A DNA stretch of 64,000 nt from contig NMRB01000211.1 of NCBI GenBank assembly GCA_002633025.1, positions 108,184-172,183 of the forward strand, read 5' to 3'. This DNA is from Notospermus geniculatus. Its lineage: Eukaryota; Nemertea; Pilidiophora; Heteronemertea; Lineidae. The first letter of the stretch is position 1. Each line of letters opens with the position of its first letter. Positions 12,373-27,100 of this stretch are shown here, piece by piece. Below the pieces are notes generated by a model. That model was not told the origin of the DNA. It searched no databases and saw nothing but the letters and a program-made list of their open reading frames with translations. The translations under genes and the position numbers were made by a program.

Positions 12373-13008
12373 CACTTGGTTTTTATAGTGAGCGGTGTAG
12401 ACATTGTTTTCTTAGCTTGTAAATACATGTATATAGAAATGAAAGGTGTATTTATGGTAGTGATAATACGTCATGGTGAAATCGTGTGGGAAATCACAAC
12501 TTCTTAAATTTGCGTACAAAGCTGGTGATTTGGAAAATCCTTGAAAACGCAAGCCTACATGTACATTTGTAATTTTTCTTGGAAAACTCAACATAGTGTT
12601 GTGCTAATGATCTTGATGTGAAATTACACTGTTAATACTGAGCTATGTGGATCTTTTCCTGGTGGAAGTGGTCAAAGTAGTGAAGACGTTTTGGATGTAA
12701 ATTCCCAACTTACCGGTAATACAAAATTTTCAGGGCGTGGTTACATTTGTTAGAAAGTGTAAATAATTGATAAGACACCTCATTTCAATGGGATAAAACG
12801 CACCTTTGATTGGCGTAAAATGCCTTATTCCAGTCCTTAAGGGATACTAGTAAACGTGACATGAAACCGTGTAAAAGAAATACATTGGGCAAAAATAGAT
12901 GGCAGTCCACCTCCTCACTTTTTTACCTACACATATCGCCTCTATTGCAATATACTGATCGCATGGACAATTAACAGAAATTCTGTCGAACATGGTCCAC
13001 GTCGGACC

Positions 13009-15113
13009 CTATACGCCAGTTTCTGATCGTTTCGATCCGCGGCCCTCCGACGACGACTGACTAACATCCGATGAACTACTCCGTAATCTCTCCTGTTGTA
13101 TCCATGACTGTAATGTCCGATCCTGCGTTGGTAAGGTCGCGGCTTTCCCACCCGGTTGGAGACGATCCCATGCTGACGTTGACGTCGATGTCTTCCGGGC
13201 CGGCTCCGGTGCCTGTTCACGAATCATAGTCAACACGTCTTCAAAATCTCTAATTCCTCCCACCGTGTGACGCCGTTTGCGTAAACTTGCCGCATTACGC
13301 CGCCGAACCGGTGGGGATGCAGACTTACATTTTCCTCCTGTCACGGCATGCGCAGGATCAACACCGTCTGATATCACAGTTGTTACCCCCGAAGAATTTT
13401 CCCCTGTGGGGTTTTCATTCGATTTTTGAAAGGAGTCCGATTTTTCTAATTTTGTAACAAACGCCTTTACTTTCCCCATTCTTGCCTTTCTCCCCTCGGG
13501 TGGAATTTCCCGTGGTTTTTGAACCGCGCTCTCTGGTATTTCAAGTTCTGGGCGCTCGATTCTGGATGCAATACCAACTTTCGAATCAGCGGCAAACCGG
13601 TGCAGGCTCGGATCACGAAAACCCACTTTTAGACCAGTATTACCTTTTTCATCCACGTTCACACTATTTGAATTAACATCTTTAAGTTTCTGTGCGATAT
13701 CGTCTTGTTTCACATTACCCACGAAGTTCCCTCCCGTGGTATCAAATTTATATTTCGGATCAAGTAAAATACGGAGTTTCTGATCAAAAGTTGTCGTCAA
13801 ACTCGTCAAAAGATCGCAACCATCCTCAGAACTACTCGAAGCAAATGAAGCTGTATACTCGTTTTTCTCATAAAAATCTCTTAAAGAATCTAACGAACCA
13901 CGACGCATTGATCCCGTCCGTGAAAGAGTACATTTATCTTCAGACGACATCTCACTTCCGCAAACTTTAAAGTTCACAGTGCGGCCTTTTTGACTAGATT
14001 GCACGGCTGACGATTCCGATGAATCAGAGGCGGAACTTGGAGTATTTTTCTCAGCACTGTCGACGCCTACTTTTAGAGGTTTCATTTTGATAGCAAAAAA
14101 TTTCCCACCTTTCAAGTTCGAATCTACCGATTGGCTCGAGTTGTTCAAGTTTGTTAAAGAGTGGCTGCGAGTCTTGTCATGCGGGACTGATAGAACAGGC
14201 TTCCTATTTGAGCCAGCAGGCAAAGAGGAATTGTTAAAATTTCCAGGCAGAGTATGTTGAGTGGCTGCTGACAAATCTGACGTCAAAGACTTGTCCTTGC
14301 TTTGATTATTGGAGTCCATTTTACTCGTGAAGTCTGATATTTTTCGTGAAATCTTGTTGGTGTTACCGATAAAATCTTCCAGGCAATCTTCATCCTCCTC
14401 CAGTTCCTCCTGAGTTTTCCGCAACTCTTTTTCAACCCATTGTTTGTCTAACATCCGTTTCTCACTCGCAGCACCCTCCGACTCGGCCTTCCGCAACCGC
14501 GCAATCTCCTGACGGCGCTGTTCTTGTGATGCAACAGCCGATTCGAAACTACTCGTAGAAACCCGGTTATCATTCGACGGGCGGCGATCGAGTACAATCT
14601 CCTCGGAATGCCGACGCGAAAACTGATTATCAAATGAACTTAAGTACCCCGGCAACCCCTGGTTCTGAAAACGTCCAAACCGGCTCTGAAAACTCTGTGT
14701 TGACTGACTGGAAACTAGGCCAGGATCTGACAAAACATCCTCGGCGTCCCTGCGCAAGGAACTCTCAGAAGCCTGCCGCCCCTGCAGAAAGACCATTTTC
14801 GCTGTGAAAATACCCTCCCTGGTTGAAATTTCAGGTTTCCTATTCTCCATTTCGGTGGTGGTAGTAGTGGTGGTGGTGACTGCCGACACTGTCTCAACCT
14901 TGACTTGATCTTTCCGTTTTGCGACTTCCTCATCAATATTCCGCTCCGTGTATTTCCTCTTGGCAACTTCCTCATCAATGTTTCTTTCGCCGAACAGCGT
15001 AAACGTCGGTCGCCGGCCACTGTTGCTGCCCTCTCGAGCATCCCTTTCTTGTAGTTTCTTATTGGCTGCTTGGACGATATTAGCGACAAGGTCCTTAAGA
15101 TTCAGCCCTTCTT
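13009..15113 (-). CDS. ARHGAP21/23: RhoGAP exon 17, C-terminal tail and stop
   Basis: The 2105-nt last exon starts at acceptor CATTTCAG in phase 1. It encodes 700 residues of mostly disordered Ser-rich sequence, a charged likely coiled coil at about residues 1605-1660 ([20 protein letters not shown]), and near the end [13 protein letters not shown] and [19 protein letters not shown]. The last two parallel human RRRHTLGGHRD and SDWLARERLRTSTSD. Conservation at both ends of the tail supports one continuous exon. Confidence 0.93.
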
Positions 15114-18100
15114 CTGAAATGACGAATTTTTGACAATCAGACAATTTTTAAAGGAATGGATCGGCAATTACAATGGTTGCTTACACTTTAAAAGACTACT
15201 TGATAAGGACACTTACCATCTGCAACAATGGTTTGAGTGACGGCATGCGGTGGGTGGTCTTCCCCAGTACTGTCAAGTGGGATCTCGTTATCAACGTCCC
15301 ACGAACTGAAGAACCAATCATGCTGAAATCAAAGAGGATCACTACATGTACCTTGAAGTATGAATAAAAGCAATATATTGACACTTCGATATCTAACTTT
15401 GACATCATACATTGCTATTACGCAAGAACTAAACCAAGACTGGGGCATCTGACCTGAATACCTCTAAACTGCCTTGATGCCCATTAAAATTTTTACAGAT
15501 TTTTACAGAAAGTCATGAGGATGGATGTCGCACTGCAACACTGAGGCGAGATTTCTGCAAGGACAACGATCTGAATGAAACTGAAAACCCCCATGATACT
15601 TACGTGGTTTATTATGCTCTCTATGATGCGGCACTGATCGGACATGTCAGCCACCATCGCCACGCGGTCTTCAGTGACGTTTCGGATCAACGTGGGCCCG
15701 AATACGATTGCCAAGTTCTTTGAGTCCATCTGTAAGAGAGGTCAACAAAATGAAGTTCAGACCATGTACTTGGTTGCACAGGCTGTTAGTATGGCACCGC
15801 TGGAGACATGGAGATGCTGTCTTTTACCAGTGAGGGTAGGGATGAATGTGGTACAGGTACTAACCTTATTTTCTGAACCATGTTCGGAGACAGTGTGAAG
15901 GTGCTGAGCCAAGTATTTGAACGTCTCGAAGTGTGTCTCGGGCAATTCGTGAAGCAATCTCTTTAGGCTTAACATACGTTTCTCTGGATTTTCGTAACGG
16001 TTTGCTTGGATGAAAGCATGGTATAATTCTGGAGAAGAAAATGATACACGTTATAGTACAAGAAAAGGTGGTGAAGACAGTGCAGGAAGTAAAAGATGGC
16101 CTTGAAGCAACTGGCCTGAATGCCCTTAGAACTGCTGGCCCAAATGCCCTTTGACAAACACGAGCAAGAATGGGCCTATCAAGCACTTGTTGTGGTCAAC
16201 CAACAGAGGATAAAACACAGTATCGTTGTCAAGAAACGACAACTTACCGTAGGTTATGAGTGGTTCAGGAAGCTGTCTTAGGAAACTCTTGAGCAGGCTA
16301 CCAACAGCATTCACATCCAACCATTTCTCATTCTCCACATTCACCTGATCCAAGCCCTGTAAGAATTAGACATTCATCTATTTTCCGTGCAACACCCTCT
16401 GCCTTTTTTTACAAGCAGGTGCCCTGCCCTTTTCTCCGTTTCCCTTTTATACCCCACGTTTTGAAACTCCCCCATAAAATGCTGGATAATGGCTACAGGC
16501 ATTTGTCTTACCTTATTTAATTCATCTTGTAGCATATTGACAGTAGCACTGTTACCAGGGATTCTGTAGATACCAGTATACTCGAGTCCCTTAGCTTCGA
16601 TGATTGTAGTACACAACTCGACCACAAGGGGGATAAACTGAAAGACGAGAAAATTTTTTGTTGAGAACTGGAACAGGCAAGTCTTTATCAAGCATCCTTT
16701 GAGAACAGAATCCTGCGTCAAGTTTCCTTCGACTTTCAGAAAATACGTTTGGTCCATAAAGGAAGAGAACTCACTTCACTAAACGTTGATGACGGACAGA
16801 CGCTCAGTGGAACTCCGAATGTCAGTCTTATGTCCTCCTCAGTCTCGTCAAGGTCAGCTTCATGGCTCGTCAAAGCAAGGGTGTCTGACGCTGAACCTAA
16901 GCGTTTGAAGCTCTTCACAACTTTTCCTTTCCAAGTTTTCACTTCTTTCGTTTCCTTCACTTTTGGAGACTCCTCTGAAAAATCAGTACAGATTTGTCAG
17001 TATGTTCAAGGAAATGGGCCTTTCTCATAAAGAATGCAGCTGCTCAAACCCCAAACCACCAAGGTGGCAGGCGCTGATGTTTCAACTCTGCCACTCTGAC
17101 AGACCATAGCATTTCCAAATACAGAGTGCCGTCTCTTTTGGACGAAAAGCTGGAGCCAAACAGGTGTAAAGAACTACATTTGTAGTTGGAGATATCCAAA
17201 TAGTACAGAACAATTTGCCACCTCTTCCTTACCTTTACGGGGTCGGATTCCAGGCGAATGACCTGGAGACCTGGCACGGAATGATAAGGCGGCAATTTTC
17301 TTCACTGTAGACTTCTGAGGGACCTGTGGTGACGTCTTTTGCGACGAATGTTGGTCATGCAGGTTTGATTTCTTGATGTTGAGATGAGACTGGTTTTTTG
17401 GTAAATGACCGTCCTTAAAAGATTAAAGGAGTTGTCAAATATCATCATTTCTCAACTACCTGAGGGATGAACACAAAATCCCTGAATATCGTCATTTTAC
17501 AACTATCTGAGGGATGAACACAAAATGCCAGAATATCATCATTTCTCAACTATCTGAGGGACAAACACGAAATGCCAGAATATCGCCATTTCACAACTAT
17601 CTGAGTAATGAACACAAAATGCCTGAATATCGTCATCTCACAACTATCTGAGGGACAAATACTAACTGCCTGAATATCGTCACTCACAACTCTCTGAGGG
17701 ACGAACACGAAATACCTGAATATCACCATCTCACAACTAACACAAAATGCCTGAATATCGTCATTTCACAACTACATTTATCTGAGGGATGAACACAAAA
17801 TGCCAGCATATCGTCATTTCACAACTATCTGAGGGATGAACACAAAATGCCAGAATATCATCATTTCTCAACTATCTGAGCGTGAGGGACAAACAACAAC
17901 AGCCTGAATATCCTTATTTCACAACTATATGAGGGACAACATGCCACTAAGTCAACTGAAAAACTTCATTTTATAACTATCTGAGGGACAAACACTAAAT
18001 GCCTGAATTCATGAATATTGTGACGTACCTCATCACCGCATCCGATGGCCTCCTGTAACGCATGGATCCAACTTATCATTGTATCATGATCGTCAGCGTG

Positions 18101-21100
18101 AAGCAAATACTCGCAACTATTCTGTGTGCACAGACGGAAAACGTGTTTTTTCTTCGTATATCCGTGTGCGATATTGACAGTAGCCCCGCGGACAAAAATC
18201 GGTGGTTCGTCTGAAACAACTTGGGTGCCCTGAAATAAAGATTGTAAAAAGTTCAAGGCCAAGTCAGTCTTCACAGCTACTGCTCCTTGAAGCAAAAAAA
18301 TTTGTAGGTCAAGATGACGTCATGTCAGAGCTGATTTTTAAATGACTTCAAGTGTCCCACTTACCAGTTGACTTTCTTTCTTTTCTCTGCAGAAGTAGAG
18401 ATTCTGTCCACAGAGGACAGACCAGTTTTGTTTCCAAGACCGATCGCTGGCACGCCGTCCATCCACTAAAGCGAGCTTGCAAGTCAGGATGCCTTCTTTT
18501 GCTAAATCACATGGTGGTGACGGAAGTTCTGCGAACTGTGGGCGTCGCTCAGTAGCCTCCATTATTTTAGGTGGCTGCAAATTTGGAGAATCATGAGACA
18601 TGATACCGAGTTCATGCATGCAAATACTGACAAGGAGACGTCCATTCCATTGAGATTATAGCATTTGTCCAAGTCCTTTGTGGTGACAAAAAAAACCCCA
18701 TATTTACAATGACAACATCAACTGCCAAAGAAACCTTTACCTTTTCTGCAAAGAATGACTTGAATTTTCGTATGCTGGTTTTTGTTGGTGTAGTCCTGCA
18801 GAAAGGAATCAGGAAATAAGGAATTTAATTTTTCTCAAAGCAACTCAAAATTACACAGACATTTTGCACAACTTTCATTTTTGCTTTGTTTCCATATGTA
18901 CCACATGTACTTTCACTGTGATTTAGTAGAACTAGAAGACTGTCAGACCCAAGGAGCACAGTGGCAAAGCAGTGATTTATTAAACTTACGGTTGGTCAGC
19001 CGCACTGACTTCTGACCCCTCCTCCCCCATATCTACACCAGCATCGCTCATCGGCAAATTGAGGTGTCCCCGGTCCTTGGCGGTCGCTTTCAGGTATGAT
19101 ATGCGGCGGAATAACTTCACATCGCTGTCATCATCTGGAATATTAGAGACACGCACTAATGACATGACAAAGGTCAAAAGCAAGATTCAAAATACGCCCA
19201 GAGTCTTCAACATTTTTGGAGTAAGGAGATTTCTGGATGTATGCCACCAACTCTACGGAATTCCTCTAGAGAACACCACTCCCCCTTGTGGACAGCAAAG
19301 GTCAGACCCGAATTGGTCACTCCTATTCATTTTCGTCTCTCAAGCCAGGACAACAACTCTCAGTGATGAACAGCTCTGCCAGTCCACAGGTGATCCATCA
19401 AATGGAGAGCTTCCATTTTATACCTTTTGGTTTTGTTCGAAGTGTGACTGTCCCAAGGCTGGTTTCAATGCCCGGTGGCGTTGTAGGCGATCGTTCCGGT
19501 GACGACGTCAAATCGCGTTCTAGTTTTGGAACATTTGGTGATATGAGGCTCGAAGACGTACTGCTACTGCTCATGTTACACATCGATTGCGAGGACGTAA
19601 ACATGGAGGTTTCACTTTGGGAAGAGAGATGCAGAGTGCGTTCTTCCGACGACTGACGAGCAACTGAATGACAGAATACAGAAAACGTAAACAGATAGAA
19701 TACAGAAAATATAACCAGATAGAAAAGGAAAATGTAAACAAAGACCATAGAAATAACACCATTTTCCCCATCTGGACACTTCGTCTGTCCCCCAAGTGTC
19801 TTCTGTCCAAGTTTTCTCACATCCTATGGTATTGATTGAAAATCACTTGAAGAAATGTTGTTCCTGTGAATCATCTGAAGAATCTTTCTTCAATTTTTTT
19901 CCCATTTCATTTCTGACGCTTTCAGAAAACTTCAACCCAAAAGAAGATATGCCCTACTGTTTGCTCAAACCTGGGAGCAGATGAGTTAAATTCCTTCAGC
20001 CCTCTAATGGGTATATGTCATGCAATCTGAGCTCAGTATGCATGGTCCTAAGTTTTCTAAAGGCCCACGTTAAGCGTCTCCTAACAAGCGATAGTGCGAT
20101 GAGCAACCAAGACTTGAGTCTGGAAGGACTGCTTGCCATCACATTCCAGTTCTTAGCAGCTGTATAGATGGCGACACTGTGACCAAGTGGGGAGCTCAAT
20201 CACCTACGCACAGGGAACTGGACTCGAAAAATCACCTTGGGCTGAAAGAGTTACAATGAATACTTGCCACAAGCAATTCTTCCACTCCTACATGTAAACA
20301 GGCGCAGAATCCGTTTCTTGAAAACCTTTAGGGCATTGATGAAAACCCCAGACCTCGTGTTAAACCTCATCATGTTGACCGTCGCGAAGTTAAAAGGACA
20401 AGCATCTATTCCTCCGCACTTCATACAACATACGACAAACTCGCAAGTCAGAAACTCAACTGAGCAGATCTCACCAACCAAAAGTAGACAGCGAATTCCA
20501 AATCATATCTGTGTAGTGTCATCAAAGTTACTCTGCATCATTCGTGGAAAGGTCTTTTAAATAGCGAGCCAGTGATCATATCACGATGTTTTTATCACAT
20601 GACACATCGATGGATTCAGGTCAAACAAATACTGTTGCGTCTACTCAACCTAATTTTCTTTGTAGTTACCACAACTGACGCAATGCTGCCTGTTTGCCAT
20701 TGGGTCAGTTCCCATTTGGATTTGAAAGAGGGGATTTCCAGAGGGCCGGCACGCACCTAGGCCAATTTGCCCATACATACCAAGAAGCATAATTTCAAGT
20801 AAATGTAATTGCACATTTTCAATTTAAACAAAAACAATCTACATTTATGCAGTTTTTCAGGATGTCATCATGATGTCCTGTTGAAATACTGATTGAAGGG
20901 ACCATGCCAAAACTAGAGTGCAAAAAGTATTTTCTGCACAAAATTCCAGCACGGTTGCATTGCAAGTTTGGGATTTCTCTGTGCAGGACAATACACGAAC
21001 ATTCACAGAACATTCCTATCAAAACATTCATCCAACATGAACAGTTAGCCTGCCGTGACCTGGGCCACGGGCAAGCTAGTACAGTGATGCACCTAGGTCA

Positions 21101-24100
21101 GAGGGGAATCCCAAGGAAAGATAGTGAAAGGACTACAACTATGAACTGCATAAAGCAAGTCACGTGACTTATCACAAGGCAAAGATTGCAACACAGGTGT
21201 GCATCCTGTGACCTCTTTTTAAATTGCAAAGGCATTCTACTATTAGGTTTTGTGAAATCACAACTGGGAATACCCAATATTGATTGTGTGACATCAACAC
21301 CACATGTGATGAGACTGACCTGCCTTGCTGATTTGGCCCTGGACATAATACACAAGAATATATGTACAGCCCTCACTACAAATGTCCAGACTGGCCAGAT
21401 TTAAACTACCTCAGACATCCAGTGGCAGGCAACCTGCCTGCCTCCAAACTGACTGGTGATTTGCACAAGCGCTAAGAACCCCTAACTTCAGGATGTATCT
21501 AGTAACACATGAGACACCACCTTACAGTCTCCTGTCTAGGTGTCCTTCTTTCAATCTTTGAGAGGTTCCACTGCAATAGAAAAGTTAAACTTACATTTAC
21601 TCCTGTCCTGTGTTGTGTGTAGCACTGAGTATGACTGCTGAGGTCTGACACTTGATAACTGTCCACCATCTGTGTACGATCGGTCGTCCACCAAAAAACT
21701 TGTGCTTTTGCTCTTGTTCTCCAAACCAGGCCCCATTGCACTCCGTTTCGTGGTATCAAATGAAGTTCCCATGATAAATTTTGGAGGTTCGTTACGGAAA
21801 TCAACAGCCGGCGTCTTAGGCGGTGGCTCCTGCTGGTGTAAATACGTCCGATGAGACGGAAGTGGTAGAGTGGTACTTTCATATGGTTGCCGTACTGACT
21901 CCATTTTATTTCGTATCTGAATCGATATCTTCTTGCTACCATTACCGTCCGTCTGATCACCGTTTTGATTGAAACTATTAAATTTAGCCGCCTTCTGCGC
22001 CACGCTGTCTATTTGTGCGCTAGTCTCTAATTTGCGGAGTTCAAATTGGTGTTTTACGTTCGTACTAGATGGCAAACTGTCGTAACTGCCGACCTCGAAC
22101 TGCCGGAGTCGCTGAGAGACTATCGTCGTCCCCGCTTGAGTATCCTGAATGGGGGTTCTCTTCACAGTTACAGAGAGCCCCCCAGCACCATGGACCTTTT
22201 CAATTTTCATCACGTGACTAGGTGATGTTTCCTGATGTTTCACCGGAATCCGGTGCGGTCGTGGCAACAAATTTGAATCAGACCTCAAGTTATCATGGAT
22301 TTTACGCAATGCACCTCTACCGACTGGGCGATCGTCTAAAATATTATCATAGCTCTTCCGCCGTCGGATAATAATCTGTGGTTTTGTCGATGGCTCCGGC
22401 AACCTGCTGCTGTATGCCGGCAGAAAGCGAATACCGGTACCTACAGGGTTAATCGTCACGGATGTTGTCGCTACAGTATTACTACCAGTTGACGTGACGT
22501 ACGTCGTGGAAAAAGTCTGTGTGGTTGGTGCAGCGACCGTTACTTTAACTCCCTCACTATCACAGGAAGTAATACCCTCCGTTTGAAGGTCAAAATATCT
22601 ATTCCGATTCAATAAAGAAGAAGTTGTGTGCGATTTCGTATATGGGACAGTCGGCCGTGATGGCGAAGTTGGAGCTGAAGAAATGTGAGTCACTTGTAGC
22701 TGACCAGAGGTAACGGATTTCGGCATACCCGCAACAGGTTTACCATTTCTCGATGCACCCAACAAATCCTCCTGAGACTTTCGTAAACTTTCCTTGTACT
22801 GCTGGATGCTGCTCTGCTCCTCCGGGGCAGACCAACGATTCACGTCTCGACTCGGCAGCGTTAGACTCTCCTGGTTATCTAAATTCTCACTAGAATCATG
22901 ACGTCGTAGTAGCATGTCGGCAGTTCTAGATCCCGAACTATCACTACTCGATTTACTTGATTTACTGATACTTTCCAAGCTGCCTGACTTGGCGTCAAAC
23001 CGCTGTAGGTGCGACAACGAAATATTTTTCGAAGAAGTCCGTGTAGGCGCAGGCGGTCCATTGGATACACTTGATCGATATGTCATTTCATCTGGCTTAC
23101 TACCTCGGCGAGGCCACGTCACCGACGAGGTATAGATCTTCCCAGAGTCTCCAGATTCCTGTAAATACGCCGGAGACAACTGACTATCCATGGATTCGTA
23201 ACTCGATATGGAGCCAGACTGTAGCGCCATCGTCGGTGCAGTAGAGAAACACTGTGGTTCCTGTTGAGCTTCCACAACTTCCTCATCGTCAACATCCTTG
23301 TCAATCGATGAAAAACGTAACTCCGACCGAAATCGAGATGCTGATGGTCTTCGTAGCGGTACGTCTGGGGGCTTGCTCTGTGGCGGCGCCGCTGCTTGAT
23401 CGGGCGGCTGCGGAATGTTACTGGCACTTCCTCTGAACGCATCCGAGCCTTGGTTGTGCGCCGAGCTCTGATACGCCACCTGTAAGATATCCTCGTTTCT
23501 TGGTACGACGAGGAGCTTCAAGGTGGCATCGCTAAAAACAGAAATAGGGGAATTCGGTGAAGAGCATGAAGAGCCAGGGATGATTATCCCGAATGGTGCA
23601 GGCTGGATTCAAACAAGACACCAGTGCTTGCTAGGCTATAAGGGCTTCTCTCTTATTCTACTTAAAGCGGACTATTCGTGCTGAGTCAAAGATTCCACCA
23701 TGTCCACAGCACCGTTTCCAGAGCGGCCGCCGCAATGCATTTACCAGTTGTTGTTACGAATAAAACGGGACGTTTTATTATTTTTGGTTCACTTTGGACA
23801 GACGCGAACAATCCGCTTTAATGGCAACTATGACAAGTCAACAAAACAACCATGACTGCTCACCTGGCCTGTATCAGTCCTATAACCTGTGCGTAACTTT
23901 GTCCAGCGATACTCTGACCGTTGACCGAGAGGATACGATCCCCTTCTTGCAAACCAGCAAGATTTGCCGGGCCTCCTTCTTTTACATGCATGACGAAGAT
24001 TGTGTCCATAGGCTCCTGCTGGCTCGGTCGGGTGTGTTTGTTCGATTGGGGTTCATCCACAGCAACGCCCACCCTCTCAGAATCCTGCAACGAGAGAAGA

Positions 24101-27100
24101 TTGAAAATAGGTTAGAATTTTTGGACCAGGTACCTATATTACTCATCAACCAGATACATAGTATTGTTCTCAACATTATGTCGACGCTGAAAAATGAAAG
24201 TGAAATCAAGGCCAAGGGGAAAAGGGTCAATTTTCATCTTGAACGTCATGGTCTAGGGCAAGGCACTGAATCATCGAACCTGATAAAATGAAGAGGTTCA
24301 CGAACCATAACCGCACCAGTAACTGACGAAGACAGTTCTCTCGGTAAGGAGAACAACTCGAAATGTGGCATGCTCCCATTCCGTAAAAGCCTGATTGTTC
24401 CACATGATGGAGTGACACTCCACATGGTGCTTGTCGTACTTAGCCGATTCCAAGACAGCCTGGAGGGTGATACTTTCTGGGATGTCCTGAAAAAACGCTG
24501 TCAGAATTACTTCCAGAAAGTAAATTTGCCTTTCCACACTGAGGAATTCCACTCCTCTAAATTAGGTGTGATGACAATTTGATCCACACGTTTGTTACTC
24601 AACCCTTCAAACGGCTAGGTACAGAATGTTTCGTGTAAGTTACCGGGTAGATCATTACCAATGGGCGACAATAAAGCAATGAGGGCACCGCCCGAAAACA
24701 ACGTCATCCGGCATCATAAGTACGATACATATAGAATTGCTGACCAACAACAGAAATATTTACACGTAGGCCCACCTGCACCTGTTTCGGAGAATCCATT
24801 ACACTATCTGGCCAGACTCCTGTGTGTCTGGACCAAGAGGAATTGCATGCACTGGGCGCAACTCCAGCGAGAATAAGAATGCAAGCAATTCGCTAAGGGG
24901 CACCCCCAGTGTGTGTGCCACTCTGAATCAAATACCAAAGAGGAATTTCAATGAAATGGTCCATGGACCATGTGCTCACTGGGTTGGACATAATAGTCTA
25001 ATGACAGAGGGAGGTACATACGGTATCAGTTATGAGCAATCTGGGTCAAGTCATTCCCAGAAAAGACTTTGATGATTTTGGGGTAATGCCACCTGGCGGC
25101 CATATTAGATGTCCGATCGGGCTGCAACTTCACATGTACATAAAGGTCATCTGCAGGGGACCACATAGCACATTGGAGCGCTTTAGGTCAAGTCGTTCCT
25201 GAGTTACAGCACTTTGATGATTTTCGAGTTACGCCACCTGGCGGCCATATTGGATGTCCGATCGGGCCGAAACTTCACATGGACATAAAGGTCATCTGCA
25301 GGGGGCCACATAGCACATTGGAGCGCTTTGGGTTAAGGCATTCCCGAGTTACAGCACTTTGATGATTTCCGGCTTACGCCACCTGGCGGCCATATTGGAT
25401 GTCCGATCGGGCCGAAACTTCACATGGACATAAAGGTCATCTGCAGGGGGCCACATAGCACATTGGAGCGCTTTGGGTTAAGGCGTTCCTGAGTTACAGC
25501 ACTTTGATGATTTTTGGGTTACGCCACCTGGTGGCCATGTTTGAAGTCAAATCAGGCCGAAATTTGACATGCATGTAAAGGTCATCTAGATGGAGGTAAA
25601 TATCAAATTTGAGCACTCTGCGTCAAGCCGTTCCTGAGTAATAGCACTTACTTGATTTTCAGGTTACGCCACCTGGCGGCCATATTGGATGTCGAATCGG
25701 GCCGAAACTTGGTATTTTTTAAGGTACCCCTCCAATGCATGTTTATGCAAGATATGAAGTTGCTCGGTGAAATAATGACAAACTGTGGCAGGTTCGTCAC
25801 TTTTGTCGAACTTTGACCTCTGTGACCTTGAAAAGTAGGTCAAATCAAAAACCCGTTATATATGTTATGTATCCTTATTAGCTACACCTATGATAAAAAT
25901 TTGAAGATGATCTAGTCATTAGTTCAGGAGTTATTGTACTTTTTGTGTTTTTGGTTTCCGCCACCTGGTGGCCAAACTGAGAGTCGAATCGGACTGAAAC
26001 TTGGTGTCGTGGGTCATCTGACCTAGGGGTATATATGTACCAAGTTTCAGATCAATAGCTCCAGCGGTTACGAAACGTGCCCTGCTAACGGACAACGACG
26101 ACGACGGACGACGACGACGACGACGGACGCTGCACCATCGTAATAGCTCACCCCAGTGAGCTAAAAAAGTTGAAGGGCTGAAGGCCTTATTCAATTGCAG
26201 GGTCCATAAACATACTTGAGTCAAAGTGTGATATCTTTGTGTTGAACAAAGGATTTACGTGTCACCCTTGGACTTACATGTACATACATGTAGGCTACCG
26301 TACATAGTTTTATGAATATGGGCCGAGGGGTCTAAATGTAAATTGCACAGCCTAAAGGAATCGACATAGTACTCACAATCTTCCACAGCAAAACAATGGT
26401 AAATTCCGCAAGACCAATTCTATCATTCCAACCACGACAGCGGTGGTAACGCATCTGATTTGAACTCACACGTCAATCAGGGAGTGTCAAAGCGGTCGCT
26501 GAATTTATTGGTTAATTAGGACAATTAATTCCTTAACAGCGATCAGGTTTATCTGGATGTATCATGTTTTAAATCGGTCTAATGGCCAGACGGTATCAAT
26601 CAACGGAAGGGGAATTGTAAAAATTTTAATAGAACACTCCCATTTTTTTCATCAGCCACCTGGGGCTCCTTAGAAACTTTGTCCATTTTCCATTTCAACC
26701 TTCACTGAATTCACTTCCACTTGTTCAGAGAATTCGACCACACTTGATGCCTTCCCTGAGTGTTTAGAACTTTAAAAACTGCCAACTGCAAAATACTGAA
26801 AACATCATCCTGTTAAACTTGAGAAAATACAAGACACTGATCACCACAACAGTGAAAAGGGAGAAATCACGACTCTTACCTTTTTATTCACAATGCATCT
26901 TCATTTTGTCCGAACCAAATAACATATTGAGCAACAGGGAACTTTGTGCAAATTTCTTTGCCAAATTTCCACCCACAAAACCAAAATGATGACCACAATC
27001 AGAAGTCCAAATAACAGCTCGGCAGTTGAACATTCCTGACAAGAAGTGAACCCAGTTTGGAATTCTTTCATTATTAAGTTACACATGTAAGTAGCTCGAA

